In this document: positions 23,870 to 33,469 of the stretch, one piece after another
How positions within the stretch are numbered: position 1 is the stretch's first letter
How the letters are laid out: each line of letters starts with the position of its first letter
Assembly (NCBI GenBank): GCA_964058805.1
Contig: CAXKVV010000271.1
Span: forward strand, 1-64,000
DNA: 64,000 nt
Direction: 5' to 3'
DNA from: Schoenoplectus triqueter
Taxonomy: Eukaryota; Streptophyta; Magnoliopsida; Poales; Cyperaceae
Notes under the pieces: generated by a model
What the model was told of the DNA's origin: nothing
Database searches by the model: none
Seen by the model: the letters and a program-made list of their open reading frames with translations, nothing else
Translations under genes and position numbers: made by a program

Positions 23870-25077
23870 TCCATTGAGCTCCAAACACTCCCATAAAGTG
23901 TATTGAGATGTGTACCGAGAGCTTATGTTTATAAATATAGACTGTACATGTAATTGAAGGTTAAGATGAATAATAAATTTTTAGTATTACACCACTTTAA
24001 AAATTAAAAATTAGAAAAATATAATTTCATGTTTCAAAATTAAAAAAATGTTACTTCAAAGTCAGTTTACTTTTAATTTTAACACTATGATATTTTTTTC
24101 TAGCTGTACATTTTATTAAAAAAATACACGTATATGAAACAATACTTTCATATTTTCAAAAATACAACTAAAATACATTTCCCATCCAAGTAGACCCCAC
24201 AGAAGCAAGAGCTAGTTCCTTCTCAGCACAATTGAATAGTGCAGATTGAAGATTCCCCAGTGATTGCTTATGAAAAACAATTGACCCACCATGGGGCATT
24301 GAAGATTTCCCAGTGCAGATTGAAGATTTCTCGGTGACTCGCTTATGAAATATAGACCTCACCCCTAACCATAGTGCATTCGCTCTCCGAAAACGCAAAA
24401 AGGGTGATCTTAGACGGAGAGGTCGCGCCGCCTGCCTGCCCCGCCGCATCCACTTCTGTCTTCTTCTTCTCTTGCTCACTCCTTCCGTCTCTCCGATTTG
24501 AAACACAAGCTTATTCGGAATTTTGCTATTTCAGACAAACCATCGCCGTTTTATTGGGTCACTGTTCTAGATGTCCGTCAGGGAAGTATGATGTAATATG
24601 CGTATGCTTCATGAAAAATGGCATAATTTTTGATCCGACCGTCGGATCGGATTGAAGTTTTGACAGGAATTCCACAGTTCAAAACCAAATCTGAAACAAA
24701 TCTATGATTCGTTTCGCCCATTTTTCGAGTTCATTTGAGTCTTCCTTCATTGACTTTTGGATATTTCTTTATAATTTTTAGAGTTTTTAAGTTTTTTTTT
24801 GTATAATTTATGTATTTTTTATTTTTAAAGTTTATATTTAAACATACATTATATTTTTTGACAGAATTTAATTTTTATGTATCGATTTTATAAAAAAGTT
24901 AAGAATCTATATGATCGCAGAATCAAATCTATCTTTTTATTATTTTTTTTTAATTTCTTAATCATTCGTGCGTCAGTATATTCAACGACTCGAGCAAACT
25001 GCTTCCATTGATGGGCTGGCCTCTACCTCTGTCAAACCCACAGCCCCCTCTGCCCTATTTCGTGTCAACCGTCATCT
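23870..25077. other. Gene-free flank of the large MULE
   Basis: AT-rich DNA with a GC-richer patch at about 24370-24620. An open frame there (24374-24655) has no recognisable motif. The phrase ATTGACCCACCATGG also occurs on the other side of the MULE near 33147. Confidence 0.4.
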
Positions 25078-25086
25078 CCTTTGCAA
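25078..25086. repeat. Left target-site duplication of the large MULE
   Basis: CCTTTGCAA here and TCTTTGCAA at 32745-32753 agree at 8 of 9 positions, directly outside the CAG...CTG ends of the element. Confidence 0.85.
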
Positions 25087-25173
25087 CAGTTTTTATTATA
25101 AATAATAATTATTAAATTAATATTATTAATAATAAGACTGATAACGGTAAAATTGTAAAAATACGAATCGTAA

Positions 25174-25230
25174 CGCGCCACTGGCGCTGGCGCGGGTGAA
25201 ACGCGCCACTTCCAGTGGCGCGTTTCACCC
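25174..25230. repeat. Left palindromic subterminal repeats of the MULE
   Basis: GCGCCACTGGCGCTGGCGC is followed by a 37-base perfect inverted repeat at 25194-25230: arms GGGTGAAACGCGCCACT and AGTGGCGCGTTTCACCC around TCC. It mirrors the array at the right end. Confidence 0.95.
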
Positions 25231-25269
25231 GTATATATATCAAACGCGCAACATACCTGCGCTTTGTTG

Positions 25270-25420
25270 ACAGGAGAGAGAAAGAGAGAAAGGAAGAGAG
25301 AGAGAAAGAGAGAAAGAGAGAAAGAAAGAGAGAAAGCGAGAAAGAGAGGAAGAGAGAGGAAGAGAGAGGGGAAGAGAAGAGAAGAGAAGGAAAGAGAAAG
25401 GAAGAGAAGAGGAGGAAAAA
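25270..25420. repeat. GA-rich microsatellite in the MULE
   Basis: Interrupted GAGA/GAAA repeats. The charged open frames across it on both strands are artefacts of composition. Confidence 0.9.
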
Positions 25421-25469
25421 AACGCACGCTAGCATTTCTGTGTTTGGATTTTGCAATTAAAGATAATTT

Positions 25470-26650
25470 TATATAAATATCATTGTGTAGATTAATTATG
25501 TAATTAATTATAATTTAATTTAATTATGTAGATTAATTATAATGTAATTGTGTATATTATAATTTAATATAATTGTGTAGATTAATTATAATTAATTTAA
25601 TCGTGTACATTAATTATAATTTAATTTAATTGTGTAGATTAATTATGTAGATTAATTATAATTTAAATGTGAAATTATGAAGATTAATTATAATTTAATT
25701 TAATTTAATTGTGTAGATTAATTATAATTTAATTTAATTGTGTAGATTAATTATAATTTAATTTAATTGTGTAGATTAATTATGTAGATTAATTATAATT
25801 TAATTATGTATATTATAATTTAATTTAATTTAATTTAATTGTGTAGATTAATTATAATTTAATTTAATTGTGTAGATTAATTATAATTTCATTTAATTGT
25901 GTAGATTAATTATAATATAATTTAATTATGTAGATTAATTATAATTTAAATGTGAAATTATGTAGATTAATTATAATTTAATTATGTATATTATAATTTA
26001 ATTTAATTTAATTTCATTGTGTAGATTAATTATAATTTAATTTAATTGTGTACATTAATTATAATTTAATTTAATTGTGTAGATTAATTATAATTTAATT
26101 TAATTATGTAGATTAATTATAATTTAAATGTGAAATTATGTAGATTAATTATAATTTAATTATGTATATTATAATTTAATTTAATTTAATTTAATTGTGT
26201 AGATTAATTATAATTTAATTTAATTATGTAGACTAATTATAATTTAATTTAATTGTGTAGATTAATTATAATTTAATTTAATTATGTAGATTAATTATAA
26301 TTTAAATGTGAAATTATGTAGATTAATTATAATTTAATTATGTATATTATAATTTAATTTAATTTCATTTCATTGTGTAGATTAATTATAATTTAATTTA
26401 ATTGTGTACATTAATTATAATTTAATTTAATTGTGTAGATTAATTATAATTTAATTTAATTGTGTAGATTAATTATAATTTAATTTAATTATGTAGATTA
26501 ATTATAATTTAAATGTGAAATTATGTAGATTAATTATAATTTAATTATGTATATTATAATTTAATTTAATTTAATTTCATTGTGTAGATTATTTATAATT
26601 TAATTTAATTGTGTACATTAATTATGTATATTAATTGTACGTTTAATTGA
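25470..26650. repeat. AT-rich tandem array, 29-bp unit with higher-order pattern
   Basis: The unit is ATTATAATTTAATTTAATTG followed by TGTAGATTA, repeated about 40 times with variants. A marker block TTAAATGTGAAATTATG recurs near 25665, 25945, 26125, 26305 and 26510, giving a higher-order spacing of about 180-210 bp in the right half. It separates the left terminus from the PMD gene and may hold its promoter. Confidence 0.9.
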
Positions 26651-26826
26651 AGATTAATTGTACGTTTAAATGTGAAGATTAATTCTAGATTTATTTATTA
26701 TTTAATTATAGATTAATTAGGCTTTTAATTGTAGAATTTATTGTTTATTTAATTATATGATAAATAGATTAAAAATGAAGTACAATAATTATAAATTAAT
26801 TATGAAATGAATTTTTTTACTAGATA

Positions 26827-28962
26827 ATGGCAGGCGAGCAACGAAATGAGAATATCATAATTTATCTCCCTGAAGACAAACATCGGACACATTATAGTCA
26901 AGCATAGGTACATTATATTCTTAAAAATAATAATAAAATACATATATATGAGAAGCTAATTATGAAATAAAAATTACAGAGAGATAACAATATCATTCGT
27001 TTCCGCACTCACCGTCCCACGATACCATACATCTCACACATTCAGAGTAGGTTGCGAGTTATGGGATTTCTTCATCTCGCCAGATTGCGTGAGATTTATG
27101 TCCAAGAAGCGGAAGCCCGTAACTTAAAGATTGATACGGGTTTATTGAGCGCGTTGATAGAGTTTTGGAGGCCAGAAACTCATACATTTCACTTCACTTT
27201 TGGCGAGATGACCGTGACTCTAGAGGTAAATAATAAAATATTATTAATTTAATTACAAAATTAAAAAGATGGAATAGTAATATAATTTTTTTAGGACGTC
27301 GCATGTCTGTGGGGTTTATCCACCATTGGTGAGCCGGTGATTGGATATACTTATGGAGATTTTTCAGCATACATCCGTCAGTTATTTGGGTAGGATGATA
27401 TATCAGCATTCTGCAAAGATGAGAGGTAATTTATTAAACTGTACAAAAATTTTAATTTTTTTCGTTCACAAACTGTGATTAAGCTAAATATAAAATTTTG
27501 CAGGCGTTCTATTTCCCTACGAGAGTTACGGTCCCACTTTGATCACGCTCCAGAGGCAGACGATCAGCAGGGTCTTAATCAATATGCGATCGGTTTTGCT
27601 TTGGAGTTGGCGGGGTGTATCATGTTCCCCGACAACAGTGGAGACTCAGTACCGGCGTTTCTTCTGCTGATTTTGACGGTAAGTATTTTAAGGATTTTAA
27701 AATAATTTATGTTTCATAATTAAATAATTTTATTACTAATATTTAATTTACAGGAATATTTACAATACGGTAGGAGAAGAAATTGGGGCGCTGCGGTACT
27801 TGGTTATTTATATCAGCGTCTTTATGAACTGGAGACAATATCATCAGGCGTATGTAGACATATGGAATGAGCTTCCTCCATGAGACCCGGATGAAGAAGA
27901 GTGGGATGCGGAGGACTATAGGAGGTATCGACGGTGGTATGATTTATATGGAGCCGCTAGCGCTCCACTTGATCCGGGTGATGTCGTACCTCCTATACCT
28001 TCAGCAGCGGAGATCCCTGACATTGGCTACATTCCTCACGTACCTCACAGACAGCGCACAGTATATTAAAATTTATAAAATTTATATATCTATATGCACT
28101 ATTCGGTAATAAGTAATATATGTATGTTATCATTGTATAACAGATCGCTAGAGTTACAAAGAGTGCACTGAAGGCGGTCCGATGGGCGGTCACTAGGGGA
28201 TGGAGACGGTTTGACAAGATTTCGCTCGCCGATTGCAAGGGGCATTTTGAGGATGCAGGCATGCCTCATAAGATGGACGAGCTTCTTACTGCGACGGGAT
28301 TACCCACGGATATTGATGCTATTCCGGATTCGACGGGTGATACTGAGACTGCACCGACTCCATCCACTACTCATCCACCGCATTTCCCTTATGAGACTGC
28401 TGACTTCACGTCTCTCCTCGACAACGTAAGTACTGTATACCTTGATTTCAATGATTTGAATTGTATTAATAGCATAATTTAAATAATTTAAACTGTATTA
28501 ACATATGTCTGAGAACTACGATTGGAACGAAGTTATGGCTAGGTTGTCTGTTGAGTTTCCCGATCCATCGGGTGCACAGTTCTCGGATCCATTCGACACT
28601 CAGCATTTCTCACAAACCCAGCAGATACCGATGGATCATGTACCGCAATGGGATCCGCAGTACGGCCAACATTATGATCCAGCCCAGTATGGTTATCCTT
28701 CTGGGCCTGGAGAGTCATCGCATATCCAGGATGATGCTGCAGAGCCTGCACAGACACGAGATTTCACTCCACTTGCTCATGGTCGGGAGCAGCGTGACGT
28801 TCATCCGCCTCCTCGATATGCACCTAGCGTGGTTAGTTGTTTGTTCTACAACTTAGTCAATATTAAATGTTTACAAAAAATAAGCAGCTCACTGATATAC
28901 CGTCTTTATTTTTACAGACACGTCCGAGAGCACGTCGATATGTTAGGCGTCGTCAGGAGTAG
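26827..28962 (+). pseudogene. Transposon-borne plant mobile domain (PMD) gene, inactivated
   Basis: Eight exons can be joined with clean GT-AG borders: 26827-26907, 26980-27225, 27295-27425, 27504-27678, 27754-28060, 28144-28425, 28514-28832, 28918-28962. They encode the PMD (MAIN/MAIL-like family): [85 protein letters not shown], then an acidic and proline-rich tail ending RPRARRYVRRRQE. The frame is broken by TAG at 26905 and 27391, a 1-base shift near 27840-27850 and TGA at 27881. The shifted frame then continues as YVDIWNELPP and DPDEEEWDAEDYRRYRRWYDLYG. Transposon-type PMD proteins are known from plant MULEs and Ty3/gypsy elements; their role is unknown. It converges on the transposase gene. 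Confidence 0.85.
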
Positions 28963-29299
28963 TTTATATGTTATTTTTTTATATGTTGTTTTTTTATTAT
29001 GGATATTGTTTTGTTTTGTATTATTTTATGATGGATTTTATATGTTATTTTTTTATTGTTGTATTATTTATTTTATTGTGGTTATATTTTATTATGAATT
29101 TTCTGCTTAAATACAACATATTTTCTGCTTAAATAGAACATAACATTGCTTAAATACAACACACATATAGTACAAAAAAAACATACATCATTTTTTTTCC
29201 TCCGTGTGAAAAAATTTAAGATTCTACCTCCAAAATTATTTCCTCTAGCACCCCTAGTTGAAGCATTGACAGCTTATCTTTCTTGATCATGACCAGTTG

Positions 29300-29560
29300 A
29301 GAATCTCGTTGATTGCAAGGCATCTCGAGAAGTTTGAGTTATTCTGTTGTTATCTCTTGGATCATAACTAGTTGAGTGTCTCGCTGATTGCAAGGCATCT
29401 CGCTCAGTTTGAGTTATTCTGTTGTTATCTCTTGTATCATAACTAGTTGAGTGTCTCGCTGATTGCAAGGCATCTCGCCCAGTTTGAGTTATTCTGTTGT
29501 TATCTCTTGGATCATAACTAGTTGACTGTCTCGCTGATTGCAAAGTATTTCGAGAAGTTT
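29300..29560 (-). repeat. 75-bp coding repeats in the transposase C-terminus
   Basis: Three full copies and one partial copy of a 25-residue unit of the type RDALQSARHSTSYDPRDNNR-ITQT. The DNA phrase GATTGCAAGG recurs at 29311 and 29386 and onward at 75-bp spacing. Confidence 0.9.
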
Positions 29561-32014
29561 GGGTTCTTCTGTTTGTTGTGGGACTTGAAGCCCTACTCCT
29601 ATGCCGTCCTGATTGTAATGTATCCATTGGAAGTGGGTCACGACTCATTTCATCTCTTCGATATGACCCACCTTCAGAAGACTGTATATTTCTCGTTCTA
29701 CCTCGACCCCGTATCCTGCCCTCCATCTCATCCATTACCATTCGACGTCTAACATTTGCACGCCGACCAATTTTTATCAGTTCTTTATCTGGTATTATAG
29801 TTTCTCCAAGATATGGCGGCCAAACTTGTTGATCACCGTAACAATGAAATTGTCCGGACCAAGTATTCAGTAGGTGAGCTGTATTGTATCGCTCATCTAT
29901 GAAACCGTACACATCAAAGTTTCTATGTTGGCATACAGCAATTACGTGAGAGCAGGGTATCCCAGTCAGTTGAGGTTTTTGACAATCACACGTGCAGTGC
30001 GGTTCCGGCAATTGTGGGTCATCTCGAGTGCGTCGTTCACTCGAAATTGTAACAGTGTACTTGAACGGTCCATACCCTCCACTCTCGATCCTCTCACCAA
30101 GCACATGAACCTCATATTCTCCTCGAGCAGTTCCGAGTGGAATTACGTTCATACGAGCTGTAATTATTGAAACAAATACAAAAGGTATCACGATATGTTC
30201 AAAATTTTGTAAAATATAGTAAAATAATATCAACACGAACCTGCTTTGTCGTCACGTTTTGCCAAGATGTCATCAATTTTTTTTGGCCATTGCTTGCATG
30301 CTCTATGCAGGTTCATTGCTTCCATTTCCCTCTTATCGAACCATTTAGCACATTTATACCATGTTCCCTCCACAATTGCTGCAACCGGTAAAGTTCGTTC
30401 AACTCTGAAGACGCTATTCAGAGCTTCAGAACCATTGCTGGTCATTATACCCCATCAATGTCCTCCATCATACGTTTGTGCCCACGAAGCAAAATTAGGA
30501 GGTTCTTTATCATCATTTTCTAATCTTCTGCCGACTTTTTTTAAAAAATCATAAGCTTTTCTATTTGATTTCCTCAAAATTCGTCATCTTTCTACGAAAC
30601 GACGCGGTTTCTTTTTGTTCGCTAGTCTTCTTCGGAAATCATCTCTGAGATTATCTTCTTTCTTTCCAGTTTTTCCGGCTTCCTTATATAAATTCTCTGC
30701 GACGTGTTGCATGCAATACCGGTGTACCGCCTCTCCATGTTGTACAGACCATCCCAAATGTGGTCGCTCAAAAACTCCCTTTATTCCCCTATGACGGTCG
30801 GATATAACACATATTTTCATATTACATTTGATCACTTCATTACGGACCCATCGCATGAACCAACCCCAATTGTCCACATTTTCTGCATCCACGATTCCAA
30901 ATGCTAGAGGAATGATTTTATTCTCTGCATCGTATCCACACGCCATCAATAATCTACCCTTATAACGGCCCGATAAGAATCCAGCGTCAATAGTTATAAC
31001 GGGTCTTAAATGTTTAAACGCTGCAATGCACGGTCCATAAGCCCAAACTATGGATTTAAACATTTTTACATTATTATCCGAAGTATCACACGTCAATAAT
31101 TTAAATTTTGTACCTGGAGTAGTCCGAGCAATCGCCTCCAATATCTGTGGAAGCAATGTATATGATCATTCCCAAGTGCCAAATAATTGTTCAATTGCTC
31201 TTTCTCGGCCACGCCAAAGTTTACCGTATGTCGGTGCCACACCGGGATATTTTGTTTCTATAATCATACCGATTTGTTGAACTGTTAGAGAGAGATCCTT
31301 CTTTAAATGTTGTCGAACACATCCTGCAATCAAATTAGATGTGAGTTGTAAGTGTTTGCGGTCTCCTGGTGGTCTTCTACAGTTGTGGGGGTTTTTATTT
31401 GTGATGATCCTCCATGTGGTCGAGCCCTCTTCAGGTCTAGCGTATAATCTCCAAGGACAACTACCTTCTTTGCATTTCATAATAAGTCGTGTTTTACAAC
31501 TTTCTTGTACCCAACATTGAACGTTTTTCCTAACACTCCAATCACAAATTACCCACTTTAAAGCCGATTTAGAAGCAAATATTCTATTTTCAGCTAACTC
31601 ATCATCGAGTCCTAAAAGATATTCATTCGCGCCTAAACGGTCAAACATCTCAAAATTATTTAACGCTTCTACGGGATGGTGTCTCTCAGTTCGTCCGCTA
31701 ACTAACAATGTGGTATCGCATCTCTGAATTTCCTCATCTTCAGATTCATCGATCGAAAAATCCGAGTGGTCAGTGTAATCCTCTCCTATTTCCTCTTCAT
31801 TTGAATAATACGGACTGCCATCATCTTGCTCATCCTGATCATCACTTAATTCCATTATCGTTGGATCAACACTACTTCTGTCATCATTATTATCAGCTAA
31901 ATTACAGCCAGACGTAGTACTACTACTACCGCCAAAAAAATTATATAGTGGCACCGCTGGGTTTGGTTGTTGATAAATTATATTGTTACTGTAAATAGCT
32001 GGATACGGATATAA

Positions 32015-32325
32015 ATTGGTTTGATCGTAGGTAGGATAGGAATTGGTTTGATCGTAGGTTTGATAAGAATTGGTTTGATCGTATGTTTGATAGGAATTGG
32101 TTTGATCGTAGGTTTGATAGGAATTGTTTTGATCGTGGGTTTGATAGGAATTGGTTTGATCGAGGGTTGGATAGGAATTGGTTTGATCGTAGGTTTGATA
32201 GGAATTGATTTGATCGTGGGTTGGATAGGAATTGGTTTGATCGTGGGTTGGATAGGAATTAGTTTGATCGTAGGTTTGATAGGAATTGATTTGATCGTGG
32301 GTTGGATAGGAATTGGTTTCATTCT
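32015..32325 (-). repeat. 27-bp coding repeats in the transposase N-terminus
   Basis: About eleven copies of NSY(Q/P)T(Y/H)DQ(T/I). The repeats are highly uniform, suggesting recent slippage or unequal exchange. The long isoleucine-rich frame on the opposite strand is a shadow. Confidence 0.95.
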
Positions 32326-32512
32326 GGTTTGGAAATATTCCCGTCAAAAAATTACTGCCGCTCGGTTGTTCTGCAGTATAATTTTCTTCATCGGGATTAT
32401 AATTTAAATCTGGTAGCATTTTGAAGAAAATTGGATGTTTGTTGTAATTGGATGTTGGTTGTTTTTGTGGTTGTGAGAAATGAACCGCGGGTGCTGGTAT
32501 TTATAGCAAAGA

Positions 32513-32660
32513 TAGGCGCCACTGGCACTGACGTGGTCTGAGGAAATGCGCCACTGCCAGTGGCGCGTTTGGTGAAAGACGCCACTGCCAGTAGCGCGTT
32601 TGTGAAAGACGCCACTGGCAGTGGCGCGTTTCCAAACGCGCCATTGGCAGTGGCGCGGTT
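32513..32660. repeat. Right palindromic subterminal repeats of the MULE
   Basis: Five near-palindromic units of the type GCGCCACTGCCAGTGGCGC, separated by GTTTNGTGAAAGA-like spacers. Same unit as at the left end (25174-25230). The array lies just upstream of the transposase start, so it is in promoter position. Confidence 0.95.
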
Positions 32661-32744
32661 TGGTTCGTATATTTGAAATTAATCAGTTCTCACTCTTATT
32701 ATTAATATTATTATTTTATTAATAATTATTTATAATAAAATCTG

Positions 32745-32753
32745 TCTTTGCAA
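32745..32753. repeat. Right target-site duplication of the large MULE
   Basis: TCTTTGCAA, matching 25078-25086 except for the first base. Confidence 0.85.
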
Positions 32754-33460
32754 GGTGGGATCTCTCCTCGGACGGTGGGTTCTGAAATTTATGTTTTCTG
32801 TTTCTTTTTGACTCGGGATATGGCTCAAAAAGGATTTAGGGCTTTGTGGAACTGTCAAAAGGGTTCAATGGCTCAAAAAGTACACAACATGGTCGAACTA
32901 GAACAGTACAGTGATTGGGTTATTGGATTTTTTTGCATATTCAATGGATGAAACGGCAACGGATGTGATGATCGAACATCGATCTAAACGTTCTTTTTAT
33001 TATTTCTTTCTTTTATAAAAATATGTTTGTATTTCAATTTTTTCTTACTTTTTTCCTTTTCTATTTTGTAATTTTTTTTCTTTGATTTAATAAATGATTA
33101 AAGTAGACATTTTGACCTACTTACCTAAAAAAAAAAACAAAGTGCATTGACCCACCATGGAAGGAAAAAAATTGCTAATGAAAAGAGAATTCCCAGCCAG
33201 GACCATAAGAAAGGGGATGAAAAATCTTAATGGATGTGGCTCCACCAAAGCATAACGAATCCAAGAAAGGAATGAGGAAGGCGAAGTCAGCGCGGCAGTA
33301 AAGGAGGTAAAGGAGATCAATGACTCTTGGCTAACTTGCCTCCTCTGGTGAGGCTACTCTGTTCACGCCATCGTCAAAATCCCCTATATGTTCTCTCCTC
33401 TCCCCTCTTCGAATCACGCCGTTCCCTGATCTTTACTTCACTGATAATTTGCACCCAGTG
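32754..33460. other. Spacer between the two MULEs
   Basis: About 700 bp with no recognised gene. A short frame (MAQKGFRALWNCQKG, about 32820-32951) has no known family resemblance. Confidence 0.4.
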
Positions 33461-33469
33461 GAAAGTGAG

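Larger units (their letters stand above)
29274..32419 (-). pseudogene. MURA-type MULE transposase with SWIM finger, three in-frame stops
   Basis: Exon 1 (32419-30241) and exon 2 (30157-29274) are joined by an 83-bp intron in phase. In order: a low-complexity N-terminus of about eleven NSYQTYDQT-like 9-mers; an acidic segment; a MuDR N-terminal zinc-binding region (CWVQESCKTRLIMKC to HNC); the DDE core with D at about 30988 (VITIDAGFLSGRYKG) and D at about 30799 (ICVISDRHRGI), a CMQH segment and NGSEALNSVF; a SWIM finger CTCDCQKPQLTGIPCSHV in exon 2; a basic RRRMVMDEMEGRIRGRGR tail; and 75-bp (25-residue) repeats. Three TGA codons interrupt it at 31166, 30584 and 30455, with homologous sequence continuing in frame past each. 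Apart from these the frame is whole. Confidence 0.88.
25087..32744. mobile_element. 7.66-kb Mutator-like element carrying a PMD gene and a MURA transposase
   Basis: Left end CAGTTTTTATTATAAATAAT and right end (complement) CAGATTTTATTATAAATAAT are the tips of inverted repeats of about 100 bp that share ATTATTAATAATAAG and an ATACGAA segment before the first GCGCCACTG palindrome. A 9-bp target duplication with one mismatch flanks it. Inside, in order: palindromic subterminal repeats, a GA-rich tract, a 29-bp AT-rich array, a plant-mobile-domain gene on plus, a convergent transposase gene on minus, and more palindromic repeats. Both genes carry nonsense changes, so this copy is not autonomous now, but its ends and structure are nearly intact, implying a fairly recent insertion. 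Confidence 0.92.

Noticed and set aside
24374..24655. 93-residue frame in a GC-richer patch left of the MULE
   Set aside because: No recognisable domain, no splice or promoter support; low value as a gene call.
25065..25476. Several overlapping charged or phenylalanine/leucine-rich frames on both strands
   Set aside because: They are composition artefacts of the GA-rich tract inside the MULE.
32015..32325. CRISPR-like regular repeats
   Set aside because: The units are contiguous 27-bp coding repeats without unique spacers, in a plant transposon.
32021..32407. Glycine/isoleucine-rich frame on the plus strand and a proline/isoleucine-rich frame on minus
   Set aside because: Shadows of the 27-bp repeat in the transposase N-terminus; the NSYQTYDQT frame is continuous with the conserved transposase.
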